A stretch of 8,999 nucleotides of DNA from UBA1181 sp963654355 (GTDB lineage Bacteria; Bacteroidota; Bacteroidia; Bacteroidales; Paludibacteraceae): contig CAVKBM010000187.1 of NCBI GenBank assembly GCA_963654355.1, forward strand, positions 1 through 8,999. Direction: 5' to 3'. Below the pieces are notes generated by a model. The model saw only the letters and a program-made list of their open reading frames with translations, was not told where the DNA came from and searched no databases. Below, piece after piece: positions 1 to 7,233 of this stretch. The position numbers and the translations under genes were made by a program. Numbering within the stretch: position 1 is the stretch's first letter; the number at the start of each line of letters is the position of its first letter.

Positions 1-516
1 CCTTGCAGCCATTACAGCTCCAATATAGAGCGTACCAACGGCAATTAGCATAAGGAGGCAATATGTCCTTGCTCTATCATCCTTCCATAAGATTGCGCCA
101 AAGGCTTCTTTCCATGACAAGCTGCTATTGGATAATCTCCCACGGCATAAAGCCACAATATAAGCGATAGCAGGTACAAGCCATATCCATGCTACAAGCA
201 CAAAACCTATTGCTCTATGTGCAACACGGTCGAAATCTATTCCAATCATATAGAACGGCATAATTATCAGTTTCCTGATGCCCACGTCTTGTTGAGCTGC
301 AAAACATAAACTTGTCGCTCCTACAAACAATGCCAAGGTTACCAGTGAACGTTTTTCTTGCCTATAGAAAGAAAACGAGAAAGTGACACGTGTCAAAACA
401 ACCAATAACACTATCCACGCCATTGGAATGGAAAACCACATAGTCCTACCACCCAAAGCAGCCAACATCCATAAAGAACATATAGCCAAATCAAACCATA
501 ATATTTTTTGTTTCAT
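1..516 (-). CDS. Multi-pass inner-membrane protein, partial (3' end beyond window)
   Basis: An open frame of 172 codons starts at the ATG at 516-514 (MKQKILWFDLA) and runs off the left edge, so the C-terminus is missing. The visible part is strongly hydrophobic. Five candidate membrane segments lie near residues 5-23, 26-45, 57-75, 101-124 and 150-170, separated by short basic loops such as the one holding YRQEKRS at 51-57. It is the last visible gene of the minus-strand run and begins 66 bp after the stop of the DUF3298-like lipoprotein gene. AAGG lies only 2 nt before the ATG, too close to be a good ribosome site, so a later start is possible. I do not recognise the family. Membrane location is a direct reading of hydropathy; any role as membrane partner of the upstream lipoproteins is inference from position. 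Confidence 0.8.
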   Translation of the reverse strand, partial: MKQKILWFDLAICSLWMLAALGGRTMWFSIPMAWIVLLVVLTRVTFSFSFYRQEKRSLVTLALFVGATSLCFAAQQDVGIRKLIIMPFYMIGIDFDRVAHRAIGFVLVAWIWLVPAIAYIVALCRGRLSNSSLSWKEAFGAILWKDDRARTYCLLMLIAVGTLYIGAVMAAR

Positions 517-582
517 AACCTTGTTATAATATATATTTATTTGATACTCGTCTCCATTTTGACCCAATAGACGCAAATATTT

Positions 583-2073
583 TTATTTGATGAATCTTTG
601 CAACTTTGGCTTCAAGTCCTCATGTTTGGAATAGTCGAACATCAAACATTTATTAGCATCCTTGAAAGGTATAACAGCATGGTATTCACCAGCAGCAAAG
701 CAATCAATCTGATAAGGATGATAAGTCAAGACGATACCTTCTGGCAGTACGGCAAAGTGAGTCAAAGGAAAATCCTTCTCGGTAAATGCCTTTTCGTTGT
801 AACCATTCCATCCAGCCCAATCGTCGCAAGAATAATTATGTACAAAAAATGACCGCATTACATCGTCCATACCGCTTGTATCAATCATTGGACAATGGAA
901 AGAGAAAATGCTATGCGTGAAATCCTCCCATGAATTTTCACGTTCATAACAGAAATCGTATTCTTTCTTCAAACTCTCCAATGCTAAATGCCGAAACTGT
1001 TGTGCCATCGCAGGTTTCACGGAATTGTTGACATCCAACAATCCGCCTCTTCGTTTGTCATATGTGATGTAATACTCACGAGGCAAATCATGAAGTCCTC
1101 CATTGTAAAGGCTTGCCCAATAATAGAATGTGGTATAGTCTTCACAGTCAACCACTTTCTTCACTCTTATATTGCAGGTCATTCTAAGCTCCAACGTATC
1201 TTCTATTTGATACTCTGCCCGACAAAGTTTCTCCCACAACACACCATATTCATCCAAAGAAAGCTGTAAATCCTTTAACGATGTACACTTCCCAATAGGA
1301 ATGCCCCGATTGTTTTCCAACTGATAAAATGCATCGTCTCTAATAGCAGCCATCATCCATTCCCGAATAGCCTTGTCAGACTCAGCATCACCTTTCGGTA
1401 TATCCAAATCCACACTAAATCCAGCTTCCATCCGTTCGTACTTGCTCCTTGGCTTGATATAATAGTTCTTTGCCAATCTTTCTGTTGTCGTATCGGGGGC
1501 ATCACTCTTTTTCTTTGCGTTGTATAAGTCACCGAATGAAATATCTTTTGTTTGCGCCCCTGCCACCAAAGTAATCATACCTTCTTTCTTGGGCTTGCGA
1601 CAAAACACATCATCTTGGAGTCCAATACATTTTCCATCAGAGAAGCAAATCGTATCAGAACTTGCGAAAAGGTGTAAGTTTTTCCACTGACCAAGATAAT
1701 AAAGTCCAGACGCACTGCATGGAGATGAGAACAATATCTTTCTATCCTTGATTTCATAAACATCATTGTCGTCAATGCTCACATAGTTGACGGTATTGTC
1801 AATAGAAGTGATATTTGTTGCTCCAATTTGAGGATAATAGAAGCCATTACGTTCATACTTTAGAAGGTAGCATGGTGTCTTTTCATCGGAATGTTCATAG
1901 TTCCAAACGATAAACAGACTGTCACCAATTCGTTCTTGAATCGTGAACGTATCACCATCCAAGACAAGGGTATCTTCTTCAATGACCTCCCCTTTTAATC
2001 CGACTCCCATACGCAAACCATGACAACTTGTAAGAGCTGTAAGCATAAGGAATATAAACAGTAGTTTTTTCAT
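583..2073 (-). CDS. Lipoprotein with RsiV/DUF3298-like C-terminal domain
   Basis: This 496-residue protein starts with a type II signal peptide (MKKLLFIFLMLTALTSC) with lipobox LTSC and lipidation at Cys17. Residues 30-190 are beta-rich and unrecognised. From about 213 the pattern resembles DUF4163/DUF3298: an acidic/proline strand (SVDLDIPKGD), a helix with a Trp-Met pair, then YYWASLYNGGLHDLP and YYITYDKRRG near 317-343. It ends with FAVLPEGIVLTYHPYQID and FAAGEYHAVIPF at 440-470, the usual signature of the DUF3298 C-terminus. Known DUF3298 proteins include RsiV, an anti-sigma factor that binds lysozyme, and other extracytoplasmic proteins. No anti-sigma segment or transmembrane helix is seen here, so signalling is not implied. 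The ATG overlaps the stop of the preceding small gene by 4 bp, suggesting translational coupling. Domain call moderately sure; function unknown. Confidence 0.85.
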   Translation of the reverse strand: MKKLLFIFLMLTALTSCHGLRMGVGLKGEVIEEDTLVLDGDTFTIQERIGDSLFIVWNYEHSDEKTPCYLLKYERNGFYYPQIGATNITSIDNTVNYVSIDDNDVYEIKDRKILFSSPCSASGLYYLGQWKNLHLFASSDTICFSDGKCIGLQDDVFCRKPKKEGMITLVAGAQTKDISFGDLYNAKKKSDAPDTTTERLAKNYYIKPRSKYERMEAGFSVDLDIPKGDAESDKAIREWMMAAIRDDAFYQLENNRGIPIGKCTSLKDLQLSLDEYGVLWEKLCRAEYQIEDTLELRMTCNIRVKKVVDCEDYTTFYYWASLYNGGLHDLPREYYITYDKRRGGLLDVNNSVKPAMAQQFRHLALESLKKEYDFCYERENSWEDFTHSIFSFHCPMIDTSGMDDVMRSFFVHNYSCDDWAGWNGYNEKAFTEKDFPLTHFAVLPEGIVLTYHPYQIDCFAAGEYHAVIPFKDANKCLMFDYSKHEDLKPKLQRFIK

Positions 2074-2399
2074 AGTGTAATATCATCTGTTACTTTCATA
2101 TCATCGTATTCGTCATCCCAGTATATCATTGGAGCTAAATCTTCTCTAAATTCTGGTTCTCTCAACTTTTCCAATTTGTTTTCAACCTCATCCTTTGATT
2201 TTGCAAATACAAAGCAACGCCACCAATAATTGTCGCTGAGATAATCGCATTCATCAAACCAAAGATGATGTCTCACGAGCTGCCCTACATATACACCATC
2301 CTTGGGCATCTCCTTACACGAATAGTCTGCTATCTCGTAAATATCCTTAAATGTAGTTCCGAGGACATGTATCTGCTCTGTAATCTTAATTTTCTTCAT
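2070..2399 (-). CDS. Small unrecognised cytoplasmic protein (109 aa)
   Basis: The start is placed at the ATG at 2399-2397 (MKKIKITEQIHVLG). The same frame stays open to a TTG at 2429, but that codon lies inside the 28-nt repeat and would translate repeat sequence, so the ATG is preferred; it sits 8 nt after the repeat. The protein has no signal peptide or membrane segment. It is aromatic-rich in the middle (HHLWFDECDY, NYWWRCFVFAKS) and acidic at the end (YWDDEYDD). The charged helix SKDEVENKLEKL follows a strand. Size and composition resemble immunity-type or small regulatory proteins, but no family is recognised. It is followed by the DUF3298-like lipoprotein gene with an ATGA overlap. Confidence 0.75.
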   Translation of the reverse strand: MKKIKITEQIHVLGTTFKDIYEIADYSCKEMPKDGVYVGQLVRHHLWFDECDYLSDNYWWRCFVFAKSKDEVENKLEKLREPEFREDLAPMIYWDDEYDDMKVTDDITL

Positions 2400-2407
2400 A
2401 ACGAATC

Positions 2408-2435
2408 CCCTAATCCGTGTCGGGAACAACCTCTA
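2408..2435 (-). repeat. 28-nt pre-start repeat, copy A
   Basis: On the minus strand this begins with TAGAGGTTG and ends GATTAGGG, 8 nt before the ATG of the 109-aa gene. It differs from copy B at 2 of 28 positions with no indel. Its first three bases are the stop codon (TAG) of the preceding PBP-like gene. It lacks the second upstream repeat found at copies B and D. Confidence 0.85.
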
Positions 2436-3377
2436 TAAATTCCTATTCATCAACCATTCAACCAGTTGGTTCACCTCTTTACTTAACATTCCAATAGTTG
2501 CAGGAAGTTTATGAGGGCGAACAACAACCATACTGATGGTATATTTCGGATTATCAGCAGGGAAGCAACCTACGAATGTAAATTCGTCCGAACTTCTTTT
2601 ATTGTCATCACATTGTAGAATGTTGTATATACCTGCCAGTTTAATACCTCTTGGAGCAAGCCGATGTTGTATGCCTGTCTTCTCAAAAATGCCAGTAGCT
2701 ATTTTCTTGACATATTCCAAAGATGATCTTTGATGATACATTTGGTTAAAGGAGATTGCCAATTCTATGGCATTACTCTTTTGGATGGTATCATACGCTT
2801 GTTCCCATAAATCCGCACCATTTGGCATGGTCATGAAAGCCTTGTACATTCCGATTCGTGACTTCATCAGTAACGCCTTTTCAAATTTAACTTCACCATA
2901 GCCACCTCTTCGCCAATTATGGTCACGTATTTTTAGACTATCATTAACTTCCAATATTCCGCATCCGGTATCGACCATTTTCCCTAAAGGCGTATTTGAC
3001 TCCTCTAAACATTTTGCTGCTATAAAGGGCACAAAAATATCTGTGGAACAAACGTGCTTTTTGAATGGTACATATACCATGTCACCACACCATCCACAAT
3101 CGCCATCTAACTGTTTCTCCAATGATGCCCATGCTAATACTTCTGATGTTGTGGCATCAATAACGGCTAATTGCCCATATATACCATCTGTTTCTAACAT
3201 CATATTTCTATCTAATAGGTTATAGCATGTGTCTATAAGTTCTTTGTCAGCCAAAGGACATGTATCGACACTATCATTGTTATAGAAAATTTCTTTTCTT
3301 TGAGCATAGACTCCTACGCAATAGGATATCAGCATAAATATCAATAATGTTCTGAATGCTTGTGTTATAGTTTTCAT
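2433..3377 (-). CDS. Exported PBP-transpeptidase-like pseudoenzyme
   Basis: This 314-residue protein has a type I signal peptide with probable cleavage at VYA|Q near residue 25. The rest follows the layout of a penicillin-binding transpeptidase domain: GQLAVIDATTSEVLAWASL (68-86), VPFIAAKCLEE (116-126), KFEKALLMKSRIGMYKAF (164-181), APRGIKLAG (241-249) and FTFVGCFPADNPKYTISM (266-283). These match the usual conserved blocks (GAVVVLDPKTGEVLAMAS, KPF...LE, SSNVGM, VAGKTGTA, FVGFAPADNPKY). The catalytic motifs are lost: SxxK appears as D113/V116, SxN as K172/R174, and KTG as I250-Y251-N252. Transpeptidase or beta-lactamase activity is therefore unlikely. The frame is intact and codon-paced, so it is not a decayed gene. 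A role in peptidoglycan or ligand binding, or as a scaffold, is inference. The ATG overlaps the Sel1 gene stop by 4 bp. Confidence 0.8.
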   Translation of the reverse strand: MKTITQAFRTLLIFMLISYCVGVYAQRKEIFYNNDSVDTCPLADKELIDTCYNLLDRNMMLETDGIYGQLAVIDATTSEVLAWASLEKQLDGDCGWCGDMVYVPFKKHVCSTDIFVPFIAAKCLEESNTPLGKMVDTGCGILEVNDSLKIRDHNWRRGGYGEVKFEKALLMKSRIGMYKAFMTMPNGADLWEQAYDTIQKSNAIELAISFNQMYHQRSSLEYVKKIATGIFEKTGIQHRLAPRGIKLAGIYNILQCDDNKRSSDEFTFVGCFPADNPKYTISMVVVRPHKLPATIGMLSKEVNQLVEWLMNRNL

Positions 3378-4216
3378 TCTTTCTCAATACCTTTTGGTTG
3401 TACAATCAGTTCTAATCGCTTGACATCATCCTCTGTCAGTTGAATATCTCCGCCGTTCTTGTAATAGCCAAGCACTCTCGATGCACCACGTCGTCCCAAC
3501 ACAGCGTTTTCCTCAGCTTTCATGTAATATTCCACAGCAAACTTTTTGTCAGTTTGTCCGTTATCATCTGGTTCATAATACAAGTCGCCAAGAATTGAAT
3601 AGGCTATAGGAATCCTATCTGCAATAATGCTGAGTTTTGTAGCGTCAGCTCTCAATACACCTTTCCAATCAGGCACAGTCATCAGCAATTCCGCCAAAGA
3701 ACATCCTTGTTCTGCCGCTTCCTTTATCATATTTTTTCCAGATATGGTATCACCTTTATCAACCGTTATAATACCAAGGAACGTTTTTGCCTCTGGACTA
3801 TTGTTTTCACATAGCACCAGCTCTACACTGTCTGTATTCTCTTTGATATACGACTTATACCGATCCATCAAGAGAAACAGTGTTTTGTAATCATTGCCAT
3901 CTGGCAAATCATAAACGTAATTTTCCATTCGGTTGATACCACCACGACTTTCTGCCATGTGAGCCATAGTAATCATGCCAAAGAAATCCTTCTTCACCCC
4001 GAATCCATCACGGTAACAATCTGCTAATTTCAGATAAGCAGAACCGTCACCTCTACGAGCTTGATAGAGTAATGACAAGACTGAATCTTGCGGACTGACA
4101 GCCAAACTTTTCTGCTCTGTCAACTTTGGTGATGAAGCAGTTTCTTCCATTATCTGTTGTTCTGAACAACTTGCAAGGAGCAACATCATTATCATATATA
4201 AGCACCAATTCTTCAT
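3374..4216 (-). CDS. Sel1-repeat lipoprotein
   Basis: This 280-residue protein has a signal peptide with lipobox LASC and lipidation at Cys17. After a linker, Sel1-like repeats (alpha/alpha, TPR-related) are seen at about 59-92 (AYLKLADCYRDGFGVKKD, then helix B ending SRGG), 142-175 (AKTFLGIITVDKGD...KEAAEQGCSLAELL) and 204-240 (AYSILGDLYYEPDDNG...KKFAVEYYMKAEEN). The first repeat fits the Sel1 consensus best. Such repeats usually mediate protein-protein contacts, so a periplasmic or outer-membrane adaptor role is likely but unproven. It starts 12 bp after the coiled-coil gene and overlaps the PBP-like gene by 4 bp, so all three are probably co-transcribed. Lipoprotein and repeat calls are good; the partner is unknown. 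Confidence 0.85.
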   Translation of the reverse strand: MKNWCLYMIMMLLLASCSEQQIMEETASSPKLTEQKSLAVSPQDSVLSLLYQARRGDGSAYLKLADCYRDGFGVKKDFFGMITMAHMAESRGGINRMENYVYDLPDGNDYKTLFLLMDRYKSYIKENTDSVELVLCENNSPEAKTFLGIITVDKGDTISGKNMIKEAAEQGCSLAELLMTVPDWKGVLRADATKLSIIADRIPIAYSILGDLYYEPDDNGQTDKKFAVEYYMKAEENAVLGRRGASRVLGYYKNGGDIQLTEDDVKRLELIVQPKGIEKE

Positions 4217-4228
4217 TTCTTATATTTT

Positions 4229-4588
4229 CTATTTATTCTTATTCAACATTGCGTTGGCTTTTCTTGTATAGTCAGTAGCTCTATCTCTTGCATTGTCTGC
4301 TTTACGAGAATATGTCAAAGCTTTGTCTGCCATACTATTAGCTCTGTCTTGATATATCTTAGCCCTGTCATATCTCTTCTGTCTTACATAATACTCGGCT
4401 TCTCTCAAATTATTTTGAGTCTGTCTGTTATAGAAATCGGCCTCTCGCTGGTAGTTTTCCGCTTGTCGCATATAATACGCAGCTTCACGCTGATACGATT
4501 GGGTTTGGCGAGTGTAATAACTTGAAGTTTGAGCATTGATAGCCAGACTTGACATGAGAAATAACAATATTGCTACTAAATACTTCAT
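4229..4588 (-). CDS. Exported heptad-repeat coiled-coil protein
   Basis: The start is placed at ATG 4588-4586, giving 119 aa beginning MKYLVAILLFLMSSLAINAQ, a clear type I signal peptide with cleavage at NA|Q. An in-frame ATG at 4639 would bury this signal and overlap the upstream gene. The mature protein is almost entirely a run of about 13 uninterrupted 7-residue units: SYYTRQT, QSYQREA, AYYMRQA, ENYQREA, DFYNRQT, QNNLREA, EYYVRQK and so on, ending near KANAMLNKNK. The first half follows a 14-residue pattern (xYYxRQx then xxYQREA) rich in Tyr, Arg and Gln. The second half becomes Ala/Asp/Lys-rich (ADKALTY, ARDRATD). This implies a long helix or coiled coil in the periplasm. No named family is recognised. 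It starts 11 bp after the upstream zinc-lipoprotein gene. Confidence 0.82.
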   Translation of the reverse strand: MKYLVAILLFLMSSLAINAQTSSYYTRQTQSYQREAAYYMRQAENYQREADFYNRQTQNNLREAEYYVRQKRYDRAKIYQDRANSMADKALTYSRKADNARDRATDYTRKANAMLNKNK

Positions 4589-4599
4589 GGTTGGGTGTA

Positions 4600-5004
4600 T
4601 CAATATTCTTTCTTGTGATAGAGTTTTGTAGTAGAACATCCATGCGCAGCACAGTTAACACACTCAGTATGTCCTGGTTTGTGCTCATAAATCTGACAAC
4701 CGCACCCACTGTTACATCTTCCATAAAAGAAAGACCGTCCCTTAAAGGTTACATCAGAGTTTGAACGTGTTTCCACATAATCAGCCACAATCTCTCCAGT
4801 TCCACCGCATCTGTTACATGTATATCCTGCATAAACGCCATATCCGCTACATAGTGTACATGGGAACGTCTTTTGGCTTTCTTCCTCATAAATATCTTCA
4901 TTTGCATATGAATTCGCTGTTGAAGGTTTTGAGTCACAACTTACAATTGTAGAAGCGACTATAATGCAGAACAATGCTACAAAGATACTTGCTAATGATT
5001 TCAT
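4600..5004 (-). CDS. Cys-rich lipoprotein with DnaJ-type zinc motifs (short paralogue)
   Basis: This 134-residue protein has a signal peptide and probable lipidation at Cys23 (TIVSC, a loose lipobox). A short acidic linker follows, then two CxxCxGxG motifs: CTLCSGYG at 49-56 and CNRCGGTG at 63-70. These pair as one zinc site of a DnaJ cysteine-rich domain. The C-terminal half holds a different Cys/His cluster (C97, C101, C103, H107, H112, C115, C118, H121, C123), probably a second metal site. There is no J-domain, so it is not a DnaJ chaperone. Zinc binding is inferred from spacing; a redox or folding role outside the cytoplasm is possible. It is the first gene after the 5131-5180 terminator and has the composite repeat leader at 5014-5088. 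It is a paralogue of the lipoprotein at 7658-8110. Confidence 0.85.
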   Translation of the reverse strand: MKSLASIFVALFCIIVASTIVSCDSKPSTANSYANEDIYEEESQKTFPCTLCSGYGVYAGYTCNRCGGTGEIVADYVETRSNSDVTFKGRSFFYGRCNSGCGCQIYEHKPGHTECVNCAAHGCSTTKLYHKKEY

Positions 5005-5013
5005 ATTTCAATA

Positions 5014-5041
5014 CCCTAATCCGTGTCGGGCACAACTTCTA
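5014..5041 (-). repeat. 28-nt pre-start repeat, copy B
   Basis: Minus-strand core GTTGTGCCCGACACGG, ending ATTAGGG 9 nt before the ATG at 5004. It is closest to the consensus: 1 mismatch to copy D, 2 to copy A, 5 to copy C, all ungapped. The second repeat lies 8 nt upstream, forming a composite leader shared with copy D. Confidence 0.87.
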
Positions 5042-5049
5042 AGTTTGTT

Positions 5050-5088
5050 ATTTGTCTGTTTATGAGACATAGAGTATAGAAGTAACCA
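5050..5088 (-). repeat. ~39-nt upstream leader repeat, copy B
   Basis: On the minus strand it starts TGGTTACTT and ends CATAAACAGACAAAT. It matches the element at 8154-8192, which stands in the same place before the paralogous zinc lipoprotein, and more weakly the one at 8615-8652. The middle is AT-rich and diverges. No clear Bacteroidetes promoter (TAnnTTTG) is visible here, although this gap follows a terminator and should contain one. Confidence 0.75.
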
Positions 5089-5130
5089 TTTGCTATCAGA
5101 AAATATTTATTTTGTATTTTTTCTGTATCG

Positions 5131-5180
5131 AAAAACAAAAAGCAGAAGACCATGAAATACAAACGACATCGCCTCCTGCT
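5131..5180 (-). terminator. Rho-independent terminator
   Basis: On the minus strand AGCAGGAGGC (5180-5171) pairs with GTCTTCTGCT (5150-5141), giving a 10-bp stem with two G-T wobbles. After one mismatch, ATG/CAT adds three more pairs. The stem is followed directly by TTTTGTTTTT (5140-5131). It lies 34 bp past the stop of the 456-aa gene and separates the two gene blocks. A small hairpin without a T-tract (5198-5213) precedes it. Confidence 0.8.
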
Positions 5181-5214
5181 CTCTTATCCTTTCTGAACAA
5201 CCCTCTTTGGTTGA

Positions 5215-6585
5215 TTAATTCTTCAAAGTGAACTTCTTTATAACTTTACCTTTTCTGTCAATGGTGCCATAAAGATTGATTTCCTCATCATCAGTCATGC
5301 CAAATCCGTCCTCATCACGATAGTACATACCATCGGGATTGAGTTGCCATCTCACCTCAGCCACACCATCTTTGTATTCAGATATATATCCAGGGAAATG
5401 GAATGAATGTCTTTGTGCTCTATCAAGGGCATCCTGTGGTAAATCTTTAATACTGTACCAATCAATGTCGTCATCAGTAACACATTGTAAGGTTTCAGAA
5501 CCTGACATGAACTCGTATGCACATTTTGCTTCATTATCCATCAAGTAGCGAGGTTTCCAATATTCTCCAATGACTTGATTAACCAAGGTCATTCCTTCTC
5601 CAAGGTCACGCAGTTCATATGGATAGTCTTTATATTGAGGAGCACATAATCTTTTATACAGTTTTTCTTCTTCAGACATATCCACATCATAGGCATTTCC
5701 ATCATCATACAGTAAATCCCATGGATTGCTATTGCAGATGATAAGTCCCTCCATCTTACCCTGCACAAAATCATCGTCATTTGTGTCGTCCTCATTCTTC
5801 GCCTTGGCAAGGAAACGAAGCTTTCTCATCAGATCACGTTCTTCTTCATCTGCAATGTCATAAACAACCTGTACAAAACTGTCGAATGAATTTTGCAATG
5901 CTTCGGTAGCTCGTTCTGCAACTTCATTACCGTCATTCTTGTTTATTATATGTATAGCATAAGCCATAAGTCTTCCACCGTATCGTGAATTACTGAGGTC
6001 TGGCGTTTTGTCCAAAAGCTCATGATAGCCATCTTTCAATTGAATGGACACATTGTTTCCACCTGTTGATTTGGCTTGCATATTCATCTTAACGTCCTCG
6101 TATGACTTATATCCAAATATGGCAGCAGCTAAAGATGCAAAATTCTTATCGTCAACAACATCAACTGTGTGAATCATTGTCTTTTGGATTTCATTAGGGG
6201 TATTCTCGGACAACACATCAAAATCCTTTACCGTAGCAACTGCGATTTTGTACCCTTCGTCTTTTTCTGTCAGATAAATATTTGTTCCTGGAAGTTCATC
6301 TGTAGAACACTTGCTTATTCTTTTAACTTCATAGTTAGCAGCAAATGCTACGTTAGCATCTACAGGTATAGGGAAAGGAACATACACAAGCAGTCTATTT
6401 CCGTCCATACTGGTTAATGCTACATTAAATACACAATGTTTGCCTTCTACTTCCGTCGCAAACTTATTCTCATCTCGGTTAGGGTTGATACCTGACGAAG
6501 CAAACATCTTTACGATACACTCTTCAAGAGTTACCCCCTTTTGCGTATCTTTACCTTTATTTTTGAAAAAATCGAATAATCCCAT
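5215..6585 (-). CDS. 456-aa cytoplasmic protein, YbjN/chaperone-like N-terminus (tentative)
   Basis: No signal peptide or membrane segment. It begins MGLFDFFKNK, a short amphipathic peptide also echoed at the start of the 136-aa protein (MRLFEYFK). Residues 20-160 show a helix, then strands with FATEVEGKHCVFNVAL and RLLVYVPFPIPV, then a long helix (NFASLAAAIFGYKSYEDV). This resembles the YbjN/type III secretion chaperone-like layout and the small protein at 8202-8600. A middle helical region (about 185-260) carries charged stretches, then an acidic linker (NEDDTNDDD). The C-terminal 170 residues are rich in Trp, Tyr and Asp (PWDLLYDDGNAYD, DDDIDWYSIKD, DGVAEVRWQLNPDG) and are not recognised. 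It is the last gene before the terminator and starts 34 bp after the 186-aa gene. The fold suggestion is weak. Confidence 0.8.
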   Translation of the reverse strand: MGLFDFFKNKGKDTQKGVTLEECIVKMFASSGINPNRDENKFATEVEGKHCVFNVALTSMDGNRLLVYVPFPIPVDANVAFAANYEVKRISKCSTDELPGTNIYLTEKDEGYKIAVATVKDFDVLSENTPNEIQKTMIHTVDVVDDKNFASLAAAIFGYKSYEDVKMNMQAKSTGGNNVSIQLKDGYHELLDKTPDLSNSRYGGRLMAYAIHIINKNDGNEVAERATEALQNSFDSFVQVVYDIADEEERDLMRKLRFLAKAKNEDDTNDDDFVQGKMEGLIICNSNPWDLLYDDGNAYDVDMSEEEKLYKRLCAPQYKDYPYELRDLGEGMTLVNQVIGEYWKPRYLMDNEAKCAYEFMSGSETLQCVTDDDIDWYSIKDLPQDALDRAQRHSFHFPGYISEYKDGVAEVRWQLNPDGMYYRDEDGFGMTDDEEINLYGTIDRKGKVIKKFTLKN

Positions 6586-6619
6586 AGCTCTATGATATTT
6601 GTATTTTTGTTTTTACTAC

Positions 6620-7180
6620 CTAATCAGTAATTTTCAACAATTGTATTCCTGTTGTCCTTACGCCACTGAAAACTTTTAGGTCAAAGACGCTTTTTATGTA
6701 ATGAGCGGTTCTTGATTGACAACCCATTCGTATCATATCAAACACTAACGCACCATCAATGCTTTTAATTGGACATGACCTTTCCAAGTTTGGCATATAC
6801 ATATCGTCGCAGATGAAATATCCTTTCCAAGTTGCATAGTTTTGTCCTTGTGCATGAAACCAATTACCTATACGCATATCACGCTCTATTTTGTAAAAGC
6901 CAACTGGTGATTTCATCAATGTTGCTTTAGTGCGTTCAAATTTAATATCCTCTTTGTGAAGTATTGCAGAGCAGAACTTGATGCGTTCCTTAACTATTTG
7001 TGGCATTTGGCTAACATGAATTTTTCCCATAGCATGAATAGGGTTGTAGTAAAACTCATAAAACTCTTTTGTTGCCATCACCCAGAAGCAATCACTAACA
7101 TATAGGGTGTAACCCTCTTCCTCTTTTAATCTGTCTTCCCAATAGAAAGGCACATTATGTGGTGATAGGAAATCTCTCAT
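6620..7180 (-). CDS. Unrecognised 186-aa cytoplasmic protein
   Basis: The ATG at 7180 follows repeat copy C by 9 nt, and AAGGGAA may serve as ribosome site. No signal peptide or membrane helix is visible. The protein is rich in aromatic residues, Met and Cys: YVSDCFWVMATKEFYEFYY (28-46), GNWFHAQGQNYATWKGYFIC around the middle, and a C-terminal VRTTGIQLLKITD. The alternation of strands with an aromatic core, and its place in a run of small unrelated genes, would fit an immunity-type or sensor protein, but I cannot assign a family. Its neighbours are the 136-aa gene upstream and the 456-aa gene downstream, probably in one transcript. Confidence 0.78.
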   Translation of the reverse strand: MRDFLSPHNVPFYWEDRLKEEEGYTLYVSDCFWVMATKEFYEFYYNPIHAMGKIHVSQMPQIVKERIKFCSAILHKEDIKFERTKATLMKSPVGFYKIERDMRIGNWFHAQGQNYATWKGYFICDDMYMPNLERSCPIKSIDGALVFDMIRMGCQSRTAHYIKSVFDLKVFSGVRTTGIQLLKITD

Positions 7181-7189
7181 ACTAATATT

Positions 7190-7217
7190 CCCTTATTTGT
7201 GTCGGGCGCAACCTCTA
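7190..7217 (-). repeat. 28-nt pre-start repeat, copy C (divergent)
   Basis: Minus strand TAGAGGTTGCGCCCGACAC, then AAATAAGGG, ending 9 nt before the ATG at 7180. It is the most divergent copy (5 of 28 positions differ from copy B) but has no indel. The second leader repeat is absent; the preceding gene's stop lies only 16 nt upstream of it. Confidence 0.8.
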
Positions 7218-7233
7218 AATCAGTAAAAAAGTG

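Noticed and set aside
2400..2429. Ten-residue N-terminal extension of the 109-aa protein from a TTG start.
   Set aside because: It would translate the 28-nt repeat and uses a weak start; the ATG at 2399 has the same spacing to the repeat as the other copies.
2408..2435. Integron attC-like recombination site, suggested by GTTG cores between small genes.
   Set aside because: The core does not fit GTTRRRY, there are no paired inverted L and R boxes, and no integrase is visible.
4589..4639. Upstream ATG for the coiled-coil gene at 4639.
   Set aside because: It would place 17 polar residues before an obvious signal peptide and overlap the upstream gene by 40 bp.
583..4952. Several plus-strand ORFs of 60-93 codons lying within the minus-strand genes.
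   Set aside because: They lie antisense to well-supported genes, lack domains or plausible protein composition, and look like shadows.
5005..5130. A Bacteroidetes -7 promoter (TAnnTTTG) for the downstream operon.
   Set aside because: A promoter is expected after the terminator, but no good match was found on the minus strand; the nearest AT-rich stretches match too poorly to annotate.
5016..5153. A 45-codon minus-strand ORF (starts MVFCFLFFDTEK, ends LEVVPDTD) running through the terminator and both leader repeats.
   Set aside because: It overlaps the terminator hairpin. In the matching leader at 8117-8192 the same frame is broken by a TAA and shifted by indels, so the repeats are conserved as DNA or RNA rather than as a peptide.
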